Positions 21,790 through 31,116 of a stretch of DNA of 64,000 bases are shown here, in pieces. The stretch covers positions 1 through 64,000 of the forward strand of contig NZ_BCTY01000009.1 of the NCBI RefSeq assembly GCF_001591005.1. Direction: 5' to 3'. Numbering within the stretch: the first letter of the stretch is position 1; the number at the start of each line of letters is the position of its first letter. The notes under the pieces are model-generated. The model did no database searches, was not told the DNA's origin, and was given only the letters and a program-made list of their open reading frames with translations. A program made the translations under genes and the position numbers. Source of the DNA: Sphingomonas sanguinis NBRC 13937 (GTDB lineage Bacteria > Pseudomonadota > Alphaproteobacteria > Sphingomonadales > Sphingomonadaceae).

Positions 21790-22115
21790 CATTTGGCGAA
21801 TGCGGTTGGTTGGCGAAGAGGCCAAAGCCGAGACCTTTTGGCGCCCGCCGGGGCAGGCGCATGTGCCGACCATGGCCTTTGTCCGGCGTCTGATCCCGAT
21901 ACTCCGTGCTCTGGGGCGTTGCTGCCGCGTGCAATGCAACTGGGCTTCGAGTTGACCGGGGAATAGTCAGTGCCCAAGGGCGGTCCCCGCTTCTGGACGA
22001 TGATGCGGCAGGTCGGCGGGCGCTGAATTTCCTCCCCTTGCAGGAGAGGAATGAGATAGGCGTTCGAACCCCTCTGCTTCACCACGCGTTGCCGCTCCGA
22101 ACAGGAGACGTCGCG
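21790..22115. other. Intergenic region between clpX and the RibD-like gene
   Basis: About 330 bases without a convincing gene. It holds a degenerate family-B-like palindrome near 22031-22049 (CCTCCCCTTGCAGGAGAGG) and the AGGAGA ribosome site of the next gene. Short open frames here lack ribosome sites and family resemblance. Confidence 0.5.
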
Positions 22116-22814
22116 ATGAAGCCCCATATGATCTGCCACATGATTTGCAGCCTGGACGGGCGCATCCTGCAAAGCCGCTGGCGGCCCAAGAGCTATAAGC
22201 CCGGGGATCTGTTTGAGGACCTGCACGACCGCATCGGTGGCGATGCCTGGATCGTGGGGCGCGTGACGGGGCAGGAATTTGCCAAGGGCGACCGCTACCC
22301 GGAAACGAGCGAAACCTTCCCGCGCGAGCCTTGGTTTGCCACCCGCAAAGCCGATGCCTTTGGCGTCGTGCTGGATGAACAGGCGAAAATCGTGTGGGGG
22401 CGGGGCGATATCGGCGGCGATCCGATCGTGGTCGTGCTGACCGAGGCGGTATCGGATGCGCATCTGGCCGGGCTGCGGGCGGATGGGGTGTCCTATATTT
22501 TCGCAGGATCGGACGCGATCGACCTGCGCGCGGTGCCCGACATCCTGAACCGCGAGCTGGGCGTGGAAACCCTGCTGGTCGAGGGTGGCGGCACGGCCAA
22601 TGGCGAATTCCTGCGCGCCGGGTTGATCGACGAGATCAGCATGGCGCTCTGTCCCGCGATCGACGGTGCTTCGGGCGCGCCCAGCCTGTTTCATTCGGGG
22701 GAGGAGGATGCGGATACGCCCGCGCCGCTGACGGGGCTGACGTTGACGCATTACGAGGTTTTGCCGGGCGGTGAGCTGTGGCTCCGGTATCGCGTAGAGA
22801 ATGCGGCGGGTTGA
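22116..22814 (+). CDS. RibD C-terminal-domain reductase (dihydrofolate reductase-like)
   Basis: A 232-residue protein with the dihydrofolate-reductase/RibD fold. MICSLDGRILQ is the usual N-terminal strand, GDAWIVGRVTG the cofactor-region turn, and LLVEGGGTANGEFLRAGLIDE the hallmark GGG motif of RibD-like reductases that bind NAD(P)H. It lacks a deaminase domain, so it is not full RibD. The start has AGGAGA upstream. The natural substrate is unknown; many stand-alone members are uncharacterised. Confidence 0.85.
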   Translation: MKPHMICHMICSLDGRILQSRWRPKSYKPGDLFEDLHDRIGGDAWIVGRVTGQEFAKGDRYPETSETFPREPWFATRKADAFGVVLDEQAKIVWGRGDIGGDPIVVVLTEAVSDAHLAGLRADGVSYIFAGSDAIDLRAVPDILNRELGVETLLVEGGGTANGEFLRAGLIDEISMALCPAIDGASGAPSLFHSGEEDADTPAPLTGLTLTHYEVLPGGELWLRYRVENAAG

Positions 22815-22832
22815 GTCTCTATCGTCTAGCGA

Positions 22833-22923
22833 CCCTCACCCTTCCCACCCGCCAAAGCGGGCGGGCCCCTTCCCTCTCCCGGTGGGAGAGGGAGGGAGGC
22901 ACGAAGCGCCGGAAGGGTGAGGG
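22833..22923. repeat. Nested palindromic element
   Basis: A perfect 13-bp terminal inverted repeat (CCCTCACCCTTCC at 22833-22845, GGAAGGGTGAGGG at 22911-22923) encloses two further hairpins: CCCGC-CAAA-GCGGG and CCCTCTCCC-GGT-GGGAGAGGG. It lies between the RibD-like gene and the ChaA-type gene. Confidence 0.75.
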
Positions 22924-23040
22924 TGTTTATTGCCCGATCGCAACGAATCTCGGACGTGGCGGGACCCAACCGGGCGGTTGGGGCATTGGCATGACAGGAA
23001 TGTCATTATTCCATGCCAAGATAAGGAGTCCAGACCAGCC

Positions 23041-24168
23041 ATGAGCGAACCCGATGCCATCGTCACCGCCGGACAGAAGCGCGCGCTGCTCCAGCGCCTG
23101 TTGATGCCGTGGTGGACCTTGGTGTTCCCGCTGCTGGGCCTGCTCGCCATTGCGGTGTCGCTCTACAAAATGGGGACGGTGGGGGTCGTCGTTGCGGCGG
23201 TGATCCTGATCGGCTGCGTCCTGTCGGCGGTGCATCAGGCGGAGGTCGTCGCGCACCGGGTGGGCGAGCCGTTCGGTACGCTGGTGCTGGCGGTCGCGGT
23301 GACGGTGATCGAGGTGTCGTTGATCGTCAGCCTGATGCTGTCCGATGCGGGCGACGCCTCCAGCCTGGCGCGCGATACGGTGTTCGCGGCGATCATGATC
23401 ATCCTGAACGGGATTGTCGGCCTCTGCCTGCTGGCGGGGGGCGTCCAGCATGGCGAGCAGCGTTTCTCGCTCCGGGGCGCGAGTGCGGCGCTCAACGTCT
23501 TGACCGCGATGGTGGTGCTGTCGCTGCTGCTGCCCAATTACGTTTCGTCCGCGCCGGGGCCGACCTATGCGCCGTCGCAGCTGATCTTCGTCGCGCTGGT
23601 CAGCGTCATTCTCTATGGCACCTTCGTGATGGTGCAGACGGTGCGCCACCGCGAATATTTCCTGCCCGCCGACGAAGACCTGCCCGCCGATGCCCATGCC
23701 GAGCCGCCAACCGATGCGGCGGCTTGGGCGGCCCTGGGGATGCTGCTGGTGGCGCTGGTCGGCGTGGTGCTGCTCGCCAAGGGGCTGTCGGGGATCGTCG
23801 AGGCGGCGATCCTGGGGGCGGGCCTGCCGCTGGCGATCGTCGGCGTGGTGATCGCGGCCCTCGTCCTCGCCCCCGAAAGCCTGGCGGCGTACCGCGCGGC
23901 CAAGCGGAACCGGCTGCAGACCAGTCTCAACCTGGCGCTCGGCTCCGCGCTGGCGACGATCGGGCTGACCATTCCGGCGGTGGCAATCGTGTCGCTGATG
24001 CTGGGCCTGCCGCTGGCACTGGGGATCGGGGCGAAGGAGATGATCCTGCTGGTGCTGTCGCTGTTCACGATAACTCTGACGCTGGGCAATGGCCGAACCA
24101 CCGTGCTGGGCGGCGCGGTGCATCTGGTGATCTTCGCCGCCTATCTGTTCGTGACGGTGGTGCCGTAA
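23041..24168 (+). CDS. chaA: Calcium (sodium, potassium):proton antiporter ChaA
   Basis: A 375-residue polytopic inner-membrane antiporter of the Ca2+/cation exchanger superfamily. Two inverted alpha-repeats are visible: GEPFGTLVLAVAVTVIEV with the ion-coordinating Glu in the first half, and ALGSALATIGLTIPAV in the second, with the linker APESLAAYRAA between them. About eleven hydrophobic helices are present. The start ATG has AAGGAG 13 bases upstream. ChaA in E. coli exports Na+, Ca2+ and K+ at alkaline pH. It appears monocistronic, followed by a strong terminator. Confidence 0.88.
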   Translation: MSEPDAIVTAGQKRALLQRLLMPWWTLVFPLLGLLAIAVSLYKMGTVGVVVAAVILIGCVLSAVHQAEVVAHRVGEPFGTLVLAVAVTVIEVSLIVSLMLSDAGDASSLARDTVFAAIMIILNGIVGLCLLAGGVQHGEQRFSLRGASAALNVLTAMVVLSLLLPNYVSSAPGPTYAPSQLIFVALVSVILYGTFVMVQTVRHREYFLPADEDLPADAHAEPPTDAAAWAALGMLLVALVGVVLLAKGLSGIVEAAILGAGLPLAIVGVVIAALVLAPESLAAYRAAKRNRLQTSLNLALGSALATIGLTIPAVAIVSLMLGLPLALGIGAKEMILLVLSLFTITLTLGNGRTTVLGGAVHLVIFAAYLFVTVVP

Positions 24169-24171
24169 GGC

Positions 24172-24203
24172 GGTCCTCCCCGGGGCGGGGAGGACCTTAT
24201 TTC
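24172..24203 (+). terminator. Intrinsic terminator after chaA
   Basis: A perfect 10-bp stem GGTCCTCCCC / GGGGAGGACC, loop GGGGC, followed by TTATTT. The T-rich tail overlaps the stop codon of the convergent M1 peptidase gene. Confidence 0.8.
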
Positions 24204-25954
24204 TCCGGCTTCTTCTTCGCCGCCTGCTCCGCCTTCCATGCGCGATACTCCTCGATCGCAACGGAGCGCTTCAGGATCTTGGCCCAGGGGTCGACCACGA
24301 CATGCGCGCCCGCGGGCACGGTCAGCGTGCCTGTGCCGTCGGTCATCGGCAGCGTCTGCACCGTGTCGCCGACCTGCACCTCGACCGGCAGGGGGAAGGG
24401 CCCGCCGCCCGGCACCTTCCAGGTCAGCGTCAGCCGGTCGCCCACCTGCGTCTTGACGATCTCGGGCAGCGCCGCCTGGCGCAGATAGACGTTGAAGAAC
24501 CAGCCATAATCCTTGCCCGTGACCTGCCGGACAAAGCCTTCATATTCCTTCGTCGAGCCATAGCGCGGCGTGAAATTGCCTGGCTTGGGGTCGGTGCGGC
24601 CATACACCGCCAGCCGCGTCACGTCCCAGAACGCCTTGTCCCCGATCAGATTGCGCAGGGTGTGGAGCATCCACGAGCCCTTCATATAGATGTCGAGGCC
24701 GGGGCCGCCCTTGGCCTCTTCATAGACATCCTGCTCGGTCATGCTGCGGTCGTGGACGATGGGAGCCTTGTTGGCGATCTGCCCGCGCTGCGCGTCCATC
24801 ATCACCGCATAGCGCGCCTCGCCCTCGCGCCAGCGACCGTAACTGGGCTGCATGTAACTGCCATAGCCCTCGTGCAGCCAGAAATCGTCCCAGTCGACAT
24901 TGGTCAGCTGGTTGCCGAACCATTCATGGCTGAACTCATGCTGGAACAGCCAGTCGAAACCTTCGGGCGCCTTGGCATACTCGTTGCCGTAGGCATTGAT
25001 CGTCTGGTGCTCCATGCCCTTGTGCGGAGTTTCGACCACGCCCAGCTTCTCGTCGCCGAAGGGGAAGGGGCCGACGGTCGACTCGAAAAAGTCCAGGGTC
25101 GGGGCGAATTCGGCGAACAGCTTCTCGGCCTTTTCCTTTTCGCCCGGCAGATACCAGTAGAACATCGGGATCGTGTTGCCGAAGCGGCTCTTGTAGCTGC
25201 CCTCGACCACCTCATAGGGGCCGACGTTCAGCGCGATGGCATAGGTGTTGGGATGCTTGGTCCGCCAGTTCCAGCGGGTGCGCCCGTCGGGCAGCGTATC
25301 GACACCGAGCAGCACGCCGTTGGACGGCGCCTTCAGCCCCTTTGGCACCGTGATGTGCAGCGTGACGACGCCCGGCTCGCCCATCGGATAGTCGAGGCAC
25401 GGCCAGAACAGGTCACAGCCATAGCCCTGCGAGGTGGTCGCGAACCATGGGTGGCCGTCCGGCGTCTTGGCCCAGACGACGCCGGTGTCCCAGGGCGCAC
25501 GCACCGCAACATGCGGCGTGCCGCCATAGGTGATCTTCGCGCCGACCTTCTGACCGGCCTTGAGCGGGCGGGGGAGGTTGATGACCAACTGGCCTTGCGG
25601 GTTGCTCCACCGCGCGGGCGACAGCGGCTTGCCGTCGATCGCGATCGTCTTGACCGGCAAATTCTTGTCGAGATCGATCACCAGCCGGGCCAGCGGCGCC
25701 TTGGCGGTAAAGCCCAGCACCGCAATGCCGTTCAGTTCTTCGGTATCGGGCAAAACCTCGAACGACAGGTCGGCGCTGTCGAAGCGCATCGCCAGCTGTT
25801 CGGGCAGGCGGACCCCGCCAGAGATCATGGTCTGTGCGGTCAGCGGCGGCTCGCCCTTGCCCGGAAGGGCCTTGGGCGTCTGTGCCGCCAGCGGGGCGAC
25901 CGAAAGAAGCGAGGAGGCGAGCAGCGCGGCGACGCAGTTCCGTATACGATCCAT
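24197..25954 (-). CDS. M1-family zinc metallopeptidase, exported
   Basis: A 585-residue aminopeptidase-N-like protein. MDRIRNCVAALLASSLLSVAPLAAQ is a signal peptide, so it acts in the periplasm or outside. An N-terminal beta-saddle domain precedes the catalytic domain, where GMEHQT replaces the usual GAMEN exopeptidase motif and HEFSH plus Glu exactly 18 residues later (LHEG) form the zinc site. The long ERAP-type C-terminal helical domain is absent; only about 200 residues follow, as in the short M1 members with a beta-sandwich end. No strong ribosome site is seen. Divergent from lon. Confidence 0.85.
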   Translation of the reverse strand: MDRIRNCVAALLASSLLSVAPLAAQTPKALPGKGEPPLTAQTMISGGVRLPEQLAMRFDSADLSFEVLPDTEELNGIAVLGFTAKAPLARLVIDLDKNLPVKTIAIDGKPLSPARWSNPQGQLVINLPRPLKAGQKVGAKITYGGTPHVAVRAPWDTGVVWAKTPDGHPWFATTSQGYGCDLFWPCLDYPMGEPGVVTLHITVPKGLKAPSNGVLLGVDTLPDGRTRWNWRTKHPNTYAIALNVGPYEVVEGSYKSRFGNTIPMFYWYLPGEKEKAEKLFAEFAPTLDFFESTVGPFPFGDEKLGVVETPHKGMEHQTINAYGNEYAKAPEGFDWLFQHEFSHEWFGNQLTNVDWDDFWLHEGYGSYMQPSYGRWREGEARYAVMMDAQRGQIANKAPIVHDRSMTEQDVYEEAKGGPGLDIYMKGSWMLHTLRNLIGDKAFWDVTRLAVYGRTDPKPGNFTPRYGSTKEYEGFVRQVTGKDYGWFFNVYLRQAALPEIVKTQVGDRLTLTWKVPGGGPFPLPVEVQVGDTVQTLPMTDGTGTLTVPAGAHVVVDPWAKILKRSVAIEEYRAWKAEQAAKKKPEK

Positions 25955-26023
25955 GATGCATGGTGTTGCGCAAGCGAACCGGCTTGGCAAGCGCTCTGGC
26001 GCATCGCCTTATCGCACCGGTGA

Positions 26024-26050
26024 TTGATGGATCGGCAACCCTCCCCATAT
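26024..26050 (+). promoter_or_regulatory. Heat-shock (sigma-32/RpoH) type promoter for lon
   Basis: TTGATG at 26024-26029 and CCCCATAT at 26043-26050 with 13 bases between, close to the consensus CTTGAAA-N13-15-CCCCATNT. It lies about 44 bases before the lon ATG. Confidence 0.65.
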
Positions 26051-26093
26051 AAAGACCAGAATGAGGCCCCGATCAGGGCCGACCGGAGTTTGC

Positions 26094-28520
26094 ATGAACC
26101 AGTCCTATCCCGTCCTTCCGCTGCGTGACATCGTCGTCTTCCCGCACATGATCGTGCCCCTGTTCGTCGGCCGCGACAAATCGGTCGCAGCCCTGGAAGC
26201 GGCGATGGCGGCGGACAAGGAAATTTTCCTGGTCGCTCAGCTCGATCCGGCCGAGGACGACCCCTCGCGCGAGGATCTGTACGAAATCGGCGTAACCGCG
26301 AGCGTCCTGCAATTGCTGAAGCTGCCCGATGGCACCGTGCGCGTGCTGGTCGAGGGCAAGACGCGCGGCCGCCTGGTCGAGGTGGACGAATCGGGTGCTT
26401 TCCTGACCGCGACGATCGACGCGACCGTGGTCGAGTCGGACGAATCCGCGCTCGAAGAGCAGGAGCACGACGTCCAGGCGCAGATCGCGGCGCTGATGCG
26501 CTCGGTCGTCGACCAGTTCGAGAATTACGCCAAGCTCAACCGCAAGCTGCCCGCCGAAACGGCCGTGCAGCTGGCCGAGATCGAGGATGCCTCGCAGCTG
26601 GCCGATGCGGTTGCCGCGAACATTTCGGTCAAGGTCGCCGACAAGCAGGCGCTGCTGGTGGAGACCGATCCGGCCAAGCGGCTGGAGATGGCCTATGCCC
26701 TGATGGAGGGCGAACTGGGCGTCCTGCAGGTCGAGAAGAAGATCAAGAGCCGCGTCAAGCGTCAGATGGAGAAGACGCAGCGCGAATATTATCTCAACGA
26801 GCAGCTCAAGGCGATCCAGCGCGAGCTGGGCAATGAGGGCGAGGACGGCGATGGCGACGAGATCGCCGAGCTGACCCAGAAGATCGCGACGCTCAAGCTG
26901 TCCAAGGAAGCGCGCACCAAGGCCACCGCCGAGCTGAAGAAGCTGAAGACCATGGCGCCGATGAGCGCCGAGGCGACGGTCGTGCGCAATTACCTCGACG
27001 TGCTTCTGGGCCTGCCCTGGGGCAAGAAGTCCAAGGTCAAGAAGGACATCGCGGCGGCGCAGGCGATCCTCGACCAGGATCACTATGCGCTGGAAAAGGT
27101 GAAGGACCGGATCGTCGAATATCTGGGCGTGCAGGCGCGCACCAACAAGCTGAAGGGGCCGATCCTGTGCCTCGTCGGCCCGCCGGGCGTGGGCAAGACC
27201 TCGCTGGGCCAGTCGATCGCCAAGGCGTGCGGGCGCGAGTTTATCCGCCAGTCGCTGGGCGGCGTGCGCGACGAGGCCGAGATTCGCGGCCACCGGCGGA
27301 CGTATATCGGCTCGCTGCCGGGCAAGATCGTGACCAACCTGAAAAAGGCCGGTACGGGCAACCCGCTGTTCCTGCTCGACGAGATCGACAAGCTGGGCCA
27401 GGACTTCCGCGGCGACCCTGCCTCGGCGCTGCTGGAAGTGCTCGACCCCGAACAGAACGCGAAGTTCAACGATCACTATCTGGAGATCGACATCGATCTG
27501 TCGGACGTGATGTTCGTCTGCACCGCGAACACGCTGAACCTGCCGCAGCCGTTGCTCGATCGCATGGAGATCATCCGTCTGGAGGGTTATACCGAGGACG
27601 AGAAGGTCGAGATCGCCGAGCGGCATCTGGTCGCCAAGCAGGTCGAGACGCACGGCCTGAAGGACGGTGAGTTCACGCTGACCCAGGAAGGGCTGCGTGC
27701 CCTGATCCAGCGTTACACCCGTGAGGCGGGCGTGCGGACGCTGGAGCGTGAGATTGCGCGGCTTGCCCGCAAGGCGCTGCGCCAGATCCTGGAGGGCAGG
27801 ACGACGTCGGTGACGATCACGCCGGAAAACCTGCACGAGTTCGCGGGCGTCCAGAAGTATCGCCATGGCCTGTCCGAGCAGGAAGACCAGATCGGTGCGG
27901 TCACCGGTCTCGCTTGGACCGAGGTGGGCGGCGAGCTGCTGACCATCGAATCGGTGACCGTGCCGGGCAAGGGGCAGGTGAAGACCACCGGCAAGCTGGG
28001 CGATGTGATGAAGGAATCGGTCCAGGCCGCCTTCAGCTTCGTCCAGGCGCGCAGCCCCAGCTTCGGCATCAAGCCGTCGCTGTTCCATCGCAAGGATATC
28101 CATATTCATCTGCCCGAGGGCGCGGTGCCCAAGGATGGTCCGTCTGCGGGTATCGGCCTGGTCACCTCGATCGTGTCGACGCTGACCGGCATCGCGGTGC
28201 GCAAGGATGTGGCGATGACCGGCGAGGTGACCCTCCGGGGACGCGTGCTGCCGATCGGTGGCCTGAAGGAAAAGCTGCTGGCGGCGCTGCGTGGCGGCAT
28301 CACCACCGTTCTCATCCCGCAAGAGAATGAGAAGGATCTGGCGGACATTCCGGCCAACATCCTGAACGGCCTGAAGATTGTGCCGGTTGCTCATGTCGAC
28401 GAGGTGCTGCGCCTGGCGCTGGTCGGGCCGCTTGAGGCGATCGACTGGACCGATGCGGACGAGCTGGCGGCCTTGCCGCCCGCCGCGATCCCGGCCGTCG
28501 GTGGAGAGCGCCACCACTGA
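26094..28520 (+). CDS. lon: ATP-dependent protease Lon
   Basis: An 808-residue AAA+ serine protease. The N-terminal substrate-binding domain begins [15 protein letters not shown]; a coiled-coil part runs to about 320; Walker A GPPGVGKT is at 362-369; Walker B is LFLLDEIDK; the Ser/Lys dyad is Ser684 in PKDGPSAG and the Lys in GGLKEK. I use the ATG preceded by CCGGAG; an upstream in-frame ATG at 26061 gives an extra 11 residues not seen in the family. Lon degrades misfolded and regulatory proteins. The heat-shock-type promoter fits. Confidence 0.97.
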   Translation: MNQSYPVLPLRDIVVFPHMIVPLFVGRDKSVAALEAAMAADKEIFLVAQLDPAEDDPSREDLYEIGVTASVLQLLKLPDGTVRVLVEGKTRGRLVEVDESGAFLTATIDATVVESDESALEEQEHDVQAQIAALMRSVVDQFENYAKLNRKLPAETAVQLAEIEDASQLADAVAANISVKVADKQALLVETDPAKRLEMAYALMEGELGVLQVEKKIKSRVKRQMEKTQREYYLNEQLKAIQRELGNEGEDGDGDEIAELTQKIATLKLSKEARTKATAELKKLKTMAPMSAEATVVRNYLDVLLGLPWGKKSKVKKDIAAAQAILDQDHYALEKVKDRIVEYLGVQARTNKLKGPILCLVGPPGVGKTSLGQSIAKACGREFIRQSLGGVRDEAEIRGHRRTYIGSLPGKIVTNLKKAGTGNPLFLLDEIDKLGQDFRGDPASALLEVLDPEQNAKFNDHYLEIDIDLSDVMFVCTANTLNLPQPLLDRMEIIRLEGYTEDEKVEIAERHLVAKQVETHGLKDGEFTLTQEGLRALIQRYTREAGVRTLEREIARLARKALRQILEGRTTSVTITPENLHEFAGVQKYRHGLSEQEDQIGAVTGLAWTEVGGELLTIESVTVPGKGQVKTTGKLGDVMKESVQAAFSFVQARSPSFGIKPSLFHRKDIHIHLPEGAVPKDGPSAGIGLVTSIVSTLTGIAVRKDVAMTGEVTLRGRVLPIGGLKEKLLAALRGGITTVLIPQENEKDLADIPANILNGLKIVPVAHVDEVLRLALVGPLEAIDWTDADELAALPPAAIPAVGGERHH

Positions 28521-28530
28521 TGGTCGCAAG

Positions 28531-28566
28531 GGCGGGGCCATCGGTCGACGGATCGTTGGCTCCGCC
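28531..28566 (+). terminator. Hairpin after lon
   Basis: A 10-bp stem with one G-U pair (GGCGGGGCCA / TGGCTCCGCC) about ten bases past the lon stop. No T-tract, so termination is uncertain. Confidence 0.35.
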
Positions 28567-28636
28567 GCCCGGATTGTCATGGAGATGACACACGCATCTG
28601 TTTGCGTGATCCTTCCATTTCAATCGATGTCGGGGT

Positions 28637-28665
28637 TTGACACGCTCAACCGCCTCGGCATTATC
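28637..28665 (+). promoter_or_regulatory. Sigma-70 promoter for hup
   Basis: A perfect -35 TTGACA (28637-28642), a 17-base spacer, and ATTATC (28660-28665). Confidence 0.6.
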
Positions 28666-28733
28666 GGTCCTTTAATATTTGGACGGCACCGAGTCCCGTG
28701 CCGTTTATCGTCGAAATCATAGGGGGTTATGGA

Positions 28734-29006
28734 ATGAACAAGCAGGAGCTGATCGCTACCGTCGCCGATTCCTCGGGCCTCGCGCGCGGCGATGCGGTCA
28801 AGGCGGTCGACGCGGTGTTCGAGTCGATCACCGCCGCGCTCAAGAAGGGCGACGAGGTTCGCTTGGTCGGCTTCGGCACCTTCTCGGTGTCCAAGCGCAA
28901 GGCGTCGACCGGCCGCAACCCCCGCACCGGCGAGCCGATGACCATCAAGGCCTCGTCGCAGCCCAAGTTCAAGCCGGGCAAGCTGTTGAAGGACTCGGTC
29001 AACTAA
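28734..29006 (+). CDS. hup: DNA-binding protein HU
   Basis: A 90-residue histone-like protein. MNKQELIATVADSSGL, the dimerisation helices, GFGTFSVSKRKASTGRNPRTGE (beta-arm start) and the C-terminal FKPGKLLKDSVN all match HU. It bends DNA and compacts the nucleoid. Placement after lon is conserved in many proteobacteria. I chose the second in-frame ATG because it gives the family length and has AGGGGG upstream. Confidence 0.97.
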   Translation: MNKQELIATVADSSGLARGDAVKAVDAVFESITAALKKGDEVRLVGFGTFSVSKRKASTGRNPRTGEPMTIKASSQPKFKPGKLLKDSVN

Positions 29007-29027
29007 ATCCTGAAAATGGGGCTGGAC

Positions 29028-29046
29028 AGGCGGCGGATCGCCGCCT
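29028..29046 (+). terminator. Hairpin between hup and tRNA-Val
   Basis: A perfect 8-bp stem AGGCGGCG-GAT-CGCCGCCT, 22 bases after the hup stop; no U-run. Confidence 0.45.
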
Positions 29047-29068
29047 AAAGGCCCGTCCTCCGGTTACC

Positions 29069-29143
29069 GGGCGCGTAGCTCAGCGGTAGAGCACACCCTT
29101 CACACGGGTGGGGTCACAGGTTCAATCCCTGTCGCGCCCACCA
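29069..29143 (+). tRNA. tRNA-Val (anticodon CAC)
   Basis: A 75-base cloverleaf with encoded CCA. Acceptor GGGCGCG / CGCGCCC with discriminator A; anticodon arm CACCC-TTCACAC-GGGTG gives anticodon CAC; T arm ACAGG-TTCAATC-CCTGT. It reads GUG. Confidence 0.95.
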
Positions 29144-29292
29144 TTCCTTTCAAGGCTTTAGGCCGGATAGGAATGGCCAGGATAGCCGACGATTTCCCCT
29201 CAGCGATATTTCGGCAAATCCTTGCCGGATGCCTGCCGCTTTAACGGCCCCTTAGCCGCTGAGTCTTATGCTGGCTGGCGAAGGAGATCGTC

Positions 29293-30066
29293 ATGCAGCA
29301 CGGGTATCGCAGCTTTTGTCCCGAGCAACCGCCCTTTGCCATCGCCATGGCCTTTCAGCCGATCCTGGACGTCCAGACCGGCCGTGCCATCGCCTATGAG
29401 GCGCTGGTCCGTGGACCCAAGGGCGAGGGATCGGCGGACATCTTGGCGCGGGTGACCCCGGACAAGCGCTATGCGTTCGACCAGCAATGCCGCGTGACGG
29501 CGATCGAGGGGGCGGTCGCGGCAGGTATCCTCGATACCGACGCGCGGCTGTCGATCAATTTCTTCCCCGACACCATCTATTCGCCGCTCGCCTGCCTGGA
29601 GCCAACGCTCGACACGGCGCGGCGGCTGAACATGCCGCTCGAGCGGTTGATCTTCGAGTTTTCCGAACATGCCGATACTGGTGCGCCCGAGCGTCTGAAG
29701 GCCATCCTCGACACCTATCACGGCATGGGTTTCGGCACGGCGATCGACGATTTCGGGGCGGGCCATGCGGGGCTGACGCTGCTGGCACAGGTGAGGGCCG
29801 ATTATCTGAAGCTCGACATGGCGCTGATCCGCGGGATCGATACGGCGATGCCCCGGCGCATGATCGTCGAAGGCGTGATCCGTATCGCCGACAAGATGGG
29901 AATCTCCGTCATCGCCGAGGGGGTTGAGACGATCGGCGAATATGACTCGCTGCGCGCGTTGGGTGTCCGTTACATGCAGGGCTATCTGCTGGCCCGGCCG
30001 GGCTTCCGCTGCTTGGCGCAGGGGCACCTGCCGGAGGAGCCCGCCTGGGCCAATATCGCTGGATAG
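29293..30066 (+). CDS. Stand-alone EAL-domain cyclic-di-GMP phosphodiesterase
   Basis: A 257-residue cytosolic protein that is almost only an EAL domain. The signature is YEALVRG; other catalytic and metal-binding positions look intact: Asn in SINFFPD, Glu in FEFSE, Asp-Asp in IDDFGAG, Lys in YLKLD, Glu in IAEGVET, and Gln in MQGYLLARP. It is therefore predicted to hydrolyse c-di-GMP to pGpG and so favour motile over sessile growth. There is no sensory or GGDEF domain. AAGGAG precedes the ATG. Confidence 0.9.
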   Translation: MQHGYRSFCPEQPPFAIAMAFQPILDVQTGRAIAYEALVRGPKGEGSADILARVTPDKRYAFDQQCRVTAIEGAVAAGILDTDARLSINFFPDTIYSPLACLEPTLDTARRLNMPLERLIFEFSEHADTGAPERLKAILDTYHGMGFGTAIDDFGAGHAGLTLLAQVRADYLKLDMALIRGIDTAMPRRMIVEGVIRIADKMGISVIAEGVETIGEYDSLRALGVRYMQGYLLARPGFRCLAQGHLPEEPAWANIAG

Positions 30067-30078
30067 CGGGGCACCACC

Positions 30079-31116
30079 TTATGGCTTGGTAGGCGGCTCC
30101 CCCGCCAGATAGCGGGCGATGGGGTCGATCATGTCCTTCGGGATGCGGCGTGCGATGACGGGCATGGTCGCATGGCTCTTGCGCGCGTCGACCACATTCT
30201 TGTCGCCCTGCCAGCGGCGCAGACGCGCGGCGATATAGCTGGCGCGCTGTCCGGCGAGGACGGGATAGAGCTTGCCGGGCGTGTGGCAGCTGACACAGGC
30301 AGGAAGCTGCCGCTCGGGCAGGCCCTGCTCGACGATCCGCGCGGCGGCGGGATCGCCGGCGGGTGTCGCGCCCAGACCCGGCATCGCCGCGAAGCGGCGC
30401 GCGGCGGCGTCCATCTCAGCGGGCTGCATCCGCATCGCCACCTGCTGCATGACCGCGCTCGACCGGGTGCCGTTCGCATAGCCCTTCAGCGCCGCAAGCA
30501 GATATTCGGGGCTCTGGCCGCCCAGGATCGGAATGTCGGGGCTCCCCCGGCCGCGTCCGTCGGTGCCGTGGCATCCGGTGCAATTGTCGGGATCTATGGC
30601 GGGCGAAGCCTCTGCCACCAGCGCGCGATACTGCGCGGGACTCATGCCGGGCAGGCGGCGGACGAAGGCGACCATGCGACGCACCTCGTCGGGGCGGTCC
30701 TGCACGGCCCAGGCGGGCATGCCGGTATATTTGACGCCGTGCTGGAGAATCCAGAACAGCTGCTTGTCGGTCCATTCGCGCGCGTTGACCGCCAGGTCCG
30801 GCGCGGGCGGCGTCGCGGCCTGCATCACGGGGGCGGGCTTCTGCCCCGGCGCGCCGTGACAGATCGCACAGCTATTGGCGAAATGCCCTGCCGCGCTGAC
30901 CAGGCCGCTGGCATCGGCGGGGTCCTTGGGCGCGGTGAAGGCGGCATGGGTGCGCACCGAATTGCGCATCGTCCAGTGGAGGAACCAGTCGGTGATCGCC
31001 CAGTGCCCGCTCGACGCCGCGAGGCCGATGACGCCCGACCAGGCGACCGCCATGCCCAGCGCGGCGAGCCCGACCAGGGTTGCCAGCACGCGTTTCCAAG
31101 TGATGCGGATCGTCAT
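30079..31116 (-). CDS. Tri-heme membrane-anchored cytochrome c
   Basis: A 345-residue protein with an N-terminal membrane helix (about 9-30) and three CxxCH heme sites: CAICH, CTGCH and CVSCH. Met residues suitable as distal ligands are near each (for example YTGMPAW). It belongs to the alcohol-dehydrogenase cytochrome-subunit-like group of multi-heme c-type proteins. It is the last gene of the caa3-oxidase operon; its ATG overlaps ctaG by four bases. I infer that it passes electrons to the oxidase from a periplasmic or bc1-derived donor. Confidence 0.85.
   Translation of the reverse strand: MTIRITWKRVLATLVGLAALGMAVAWSGVIGLAASSGHWAITDWFLHWTMRNSVRTHAAFTAPKDPADASGLVSAAGHFANSCAICHGAPGQKPAPVMQAATPPAPDLAVNAREWTDKQLFWILQHGVKYTGMPAWAVQDRPDEVRRMVAFVRRLPGMSPAQYRALVAEASPAIDPDNCTGCHGTDGRGRGSPDIPILGGQSPEYLLAALKGYANGTRSSAVMQQVAMRMQPAEMDAAARRFAAMPGLGATPAGDPAAARIVEQGLPERQLPACVSCHTPGKLYPVLAGQRASYIAARLRRWQGDKNVVDARKSHATMPVIARRIPKDMIDPIARYLAGEPPTKP

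Noticed and set aside
25983-26050. CTTGGCAAG as the -35 of the lon heat-shock promoter
   Set aside because: It lies more than 50 bases from CCCCATAT, far too distant; TTGATG at 26024 has the right spacing.
26073-28580. An 835-codon minus-strand open frame opposite lon
   Set aside because: Lon is certain; the antisense product is Gln/Arg/Leu-rich without homology features.
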